Shown here one piece after another: positions 5,015 to 5,292 of a stretch of DNA of 5,292 bases. The stretch is taken from assembly GCA_003156795.1 (NCBI GenBank), contig PMHU01000154.1, positions 8,897-14,188 on the forward strand, read 5' to 3'. Position numbers and translations under genes: made by a program. A model generated the notes under the pieces. That model was given only the letters and a program-made list of their open reading frames with translations, did no database searches and had not been told where the DNA came from. The first letter of the stretch is position 1, and each line of letters starts with the position of its first letter. The DNA is from Acidimicrobiaceae bacterium. Lineage in GTDB: Bacteria; Actinomycetota; Acidimicrobiia; Acidimicrobiales; Palsa-688.

Positions 5015-5292
5015 ATGAGCGCTTCCAGCGGTCCCTATTACGCCGGTCCGGCGATACGGAAATACAACCAGCGCATGGCCCAGCGGGTGGCCAAGCGCGC
5101 CCATGTCAACGAGCAGGGCGTGGCGGTGTGTTTCGCGTTCAACAACCTGCTGACTTCCCTGTTGATCGGCGTGGTGGAGGACGTCGCCCGGTTCGTACCG
5201 ACGGTCGGTTCTCTGATCGAGATGGCGATCAGCCTCCTGACGTTCTACTTCCATCGCATCGTGCTGGTTACCGATCAGAACGTGTATGTGTA
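5015..5292 (+). CDS. Membrane-associated protein of unknown function (3' truncated by window edge)
   Basis: From the ATG at 5015 the frame stays open for 92 codons to the end of the window, with strong G/C preference at third positions, so I take it as a real gene whose 3' part is outside. The N-terminus (residues 1-33) is polar and basic, with IRKYNQRMAQRVAKRAH. Residues about 36-84 are largely hydrophobic and likely hold one or two membrane segments (VAVCFAFNNLLTSLLIGVV, then VGSLIEMAISLLTFYF). The visible end, RIVLVTDQNVYV, is like the beta-strand segments found in small bacterial membrane-anchored PH-like proteins, but that is a loose resemblance. I do not recognise the family. No ribosome site precedes the ATG. 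An internal ATG at 5075 is an alternative start but would drop the basic N-terminus. A hairpin lies just upstream. Confidence 0.7.
   Translation, partial: MSASSGPYYAGPAIRKYNQRMAQRVAKRAHVNEQGVAVCFAFNNLLTSLLIGVVEDVARFVPTVGSLIEMAISLLTFYFHRIVLVTDQNVYV

Overview
This is a high-GC window whose coding style (G or C at most third codon positions, weak or absent Shine-Dalgarno sites for several genes) and gene families point to an actinobacterium (Actinomycetota). I cannot place it more finely from sequence alone. It looks like ordinary chromosome. I see no CRISPR array, rRNA, convincing tRNA or intact mobile element.

Layout. Positions 1-71 may hold the last codons of an upstream gene. Positions 134-610 (+) encode a short SixA/MutT1-type histidine phosphatase. 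It converges on a YajO-like aldo/keto reductase at 937-1998 (-), with about 325 bases of non-coding DNA containing a stem-loop between them. The reductase is divergent from a TetR-family regulator at 2070-2672 (+). Their short shared control region carries two matching palindromes 28 bp apart, laid directly over a good promoter for the reductase, so this looks like a compact regulator-plus-target module. The TetR gene converges, across a 183-base gap with another stem-loop, on a 368-residue protein at 2856-3962 (-). That protein looks like a Cas4/RecB-type PD-(D/E)XK fold with an intact set of four cysteines for an iron-sulfur cluster, but its nuclease motif appears to have lost the usual Asp and Lys.

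Divergent from that gene, at 4098-4303 (+), is a small two-helix membrane protein of the PLDc_N family, split by an apparent one-base deletion. From 4304 to 5014 there is no gene I can defend, only several inverted repeats, one exact tandem 10-mer and scattered coding-like fragments without an intact frame. At 5015 a membrane-associated protein of unknown function begins and runs off the right edge. Its start may be leaderless.

The only genes clearly working together are the reductase and its TetR regulator. I did not find a convincing new multi-gene system. The most interesting items are the apparently catalytically altered Fe-S nuclease-like protein, the operator/promoter architecture of the reductase, and the frameshifted PLDc_N gene.
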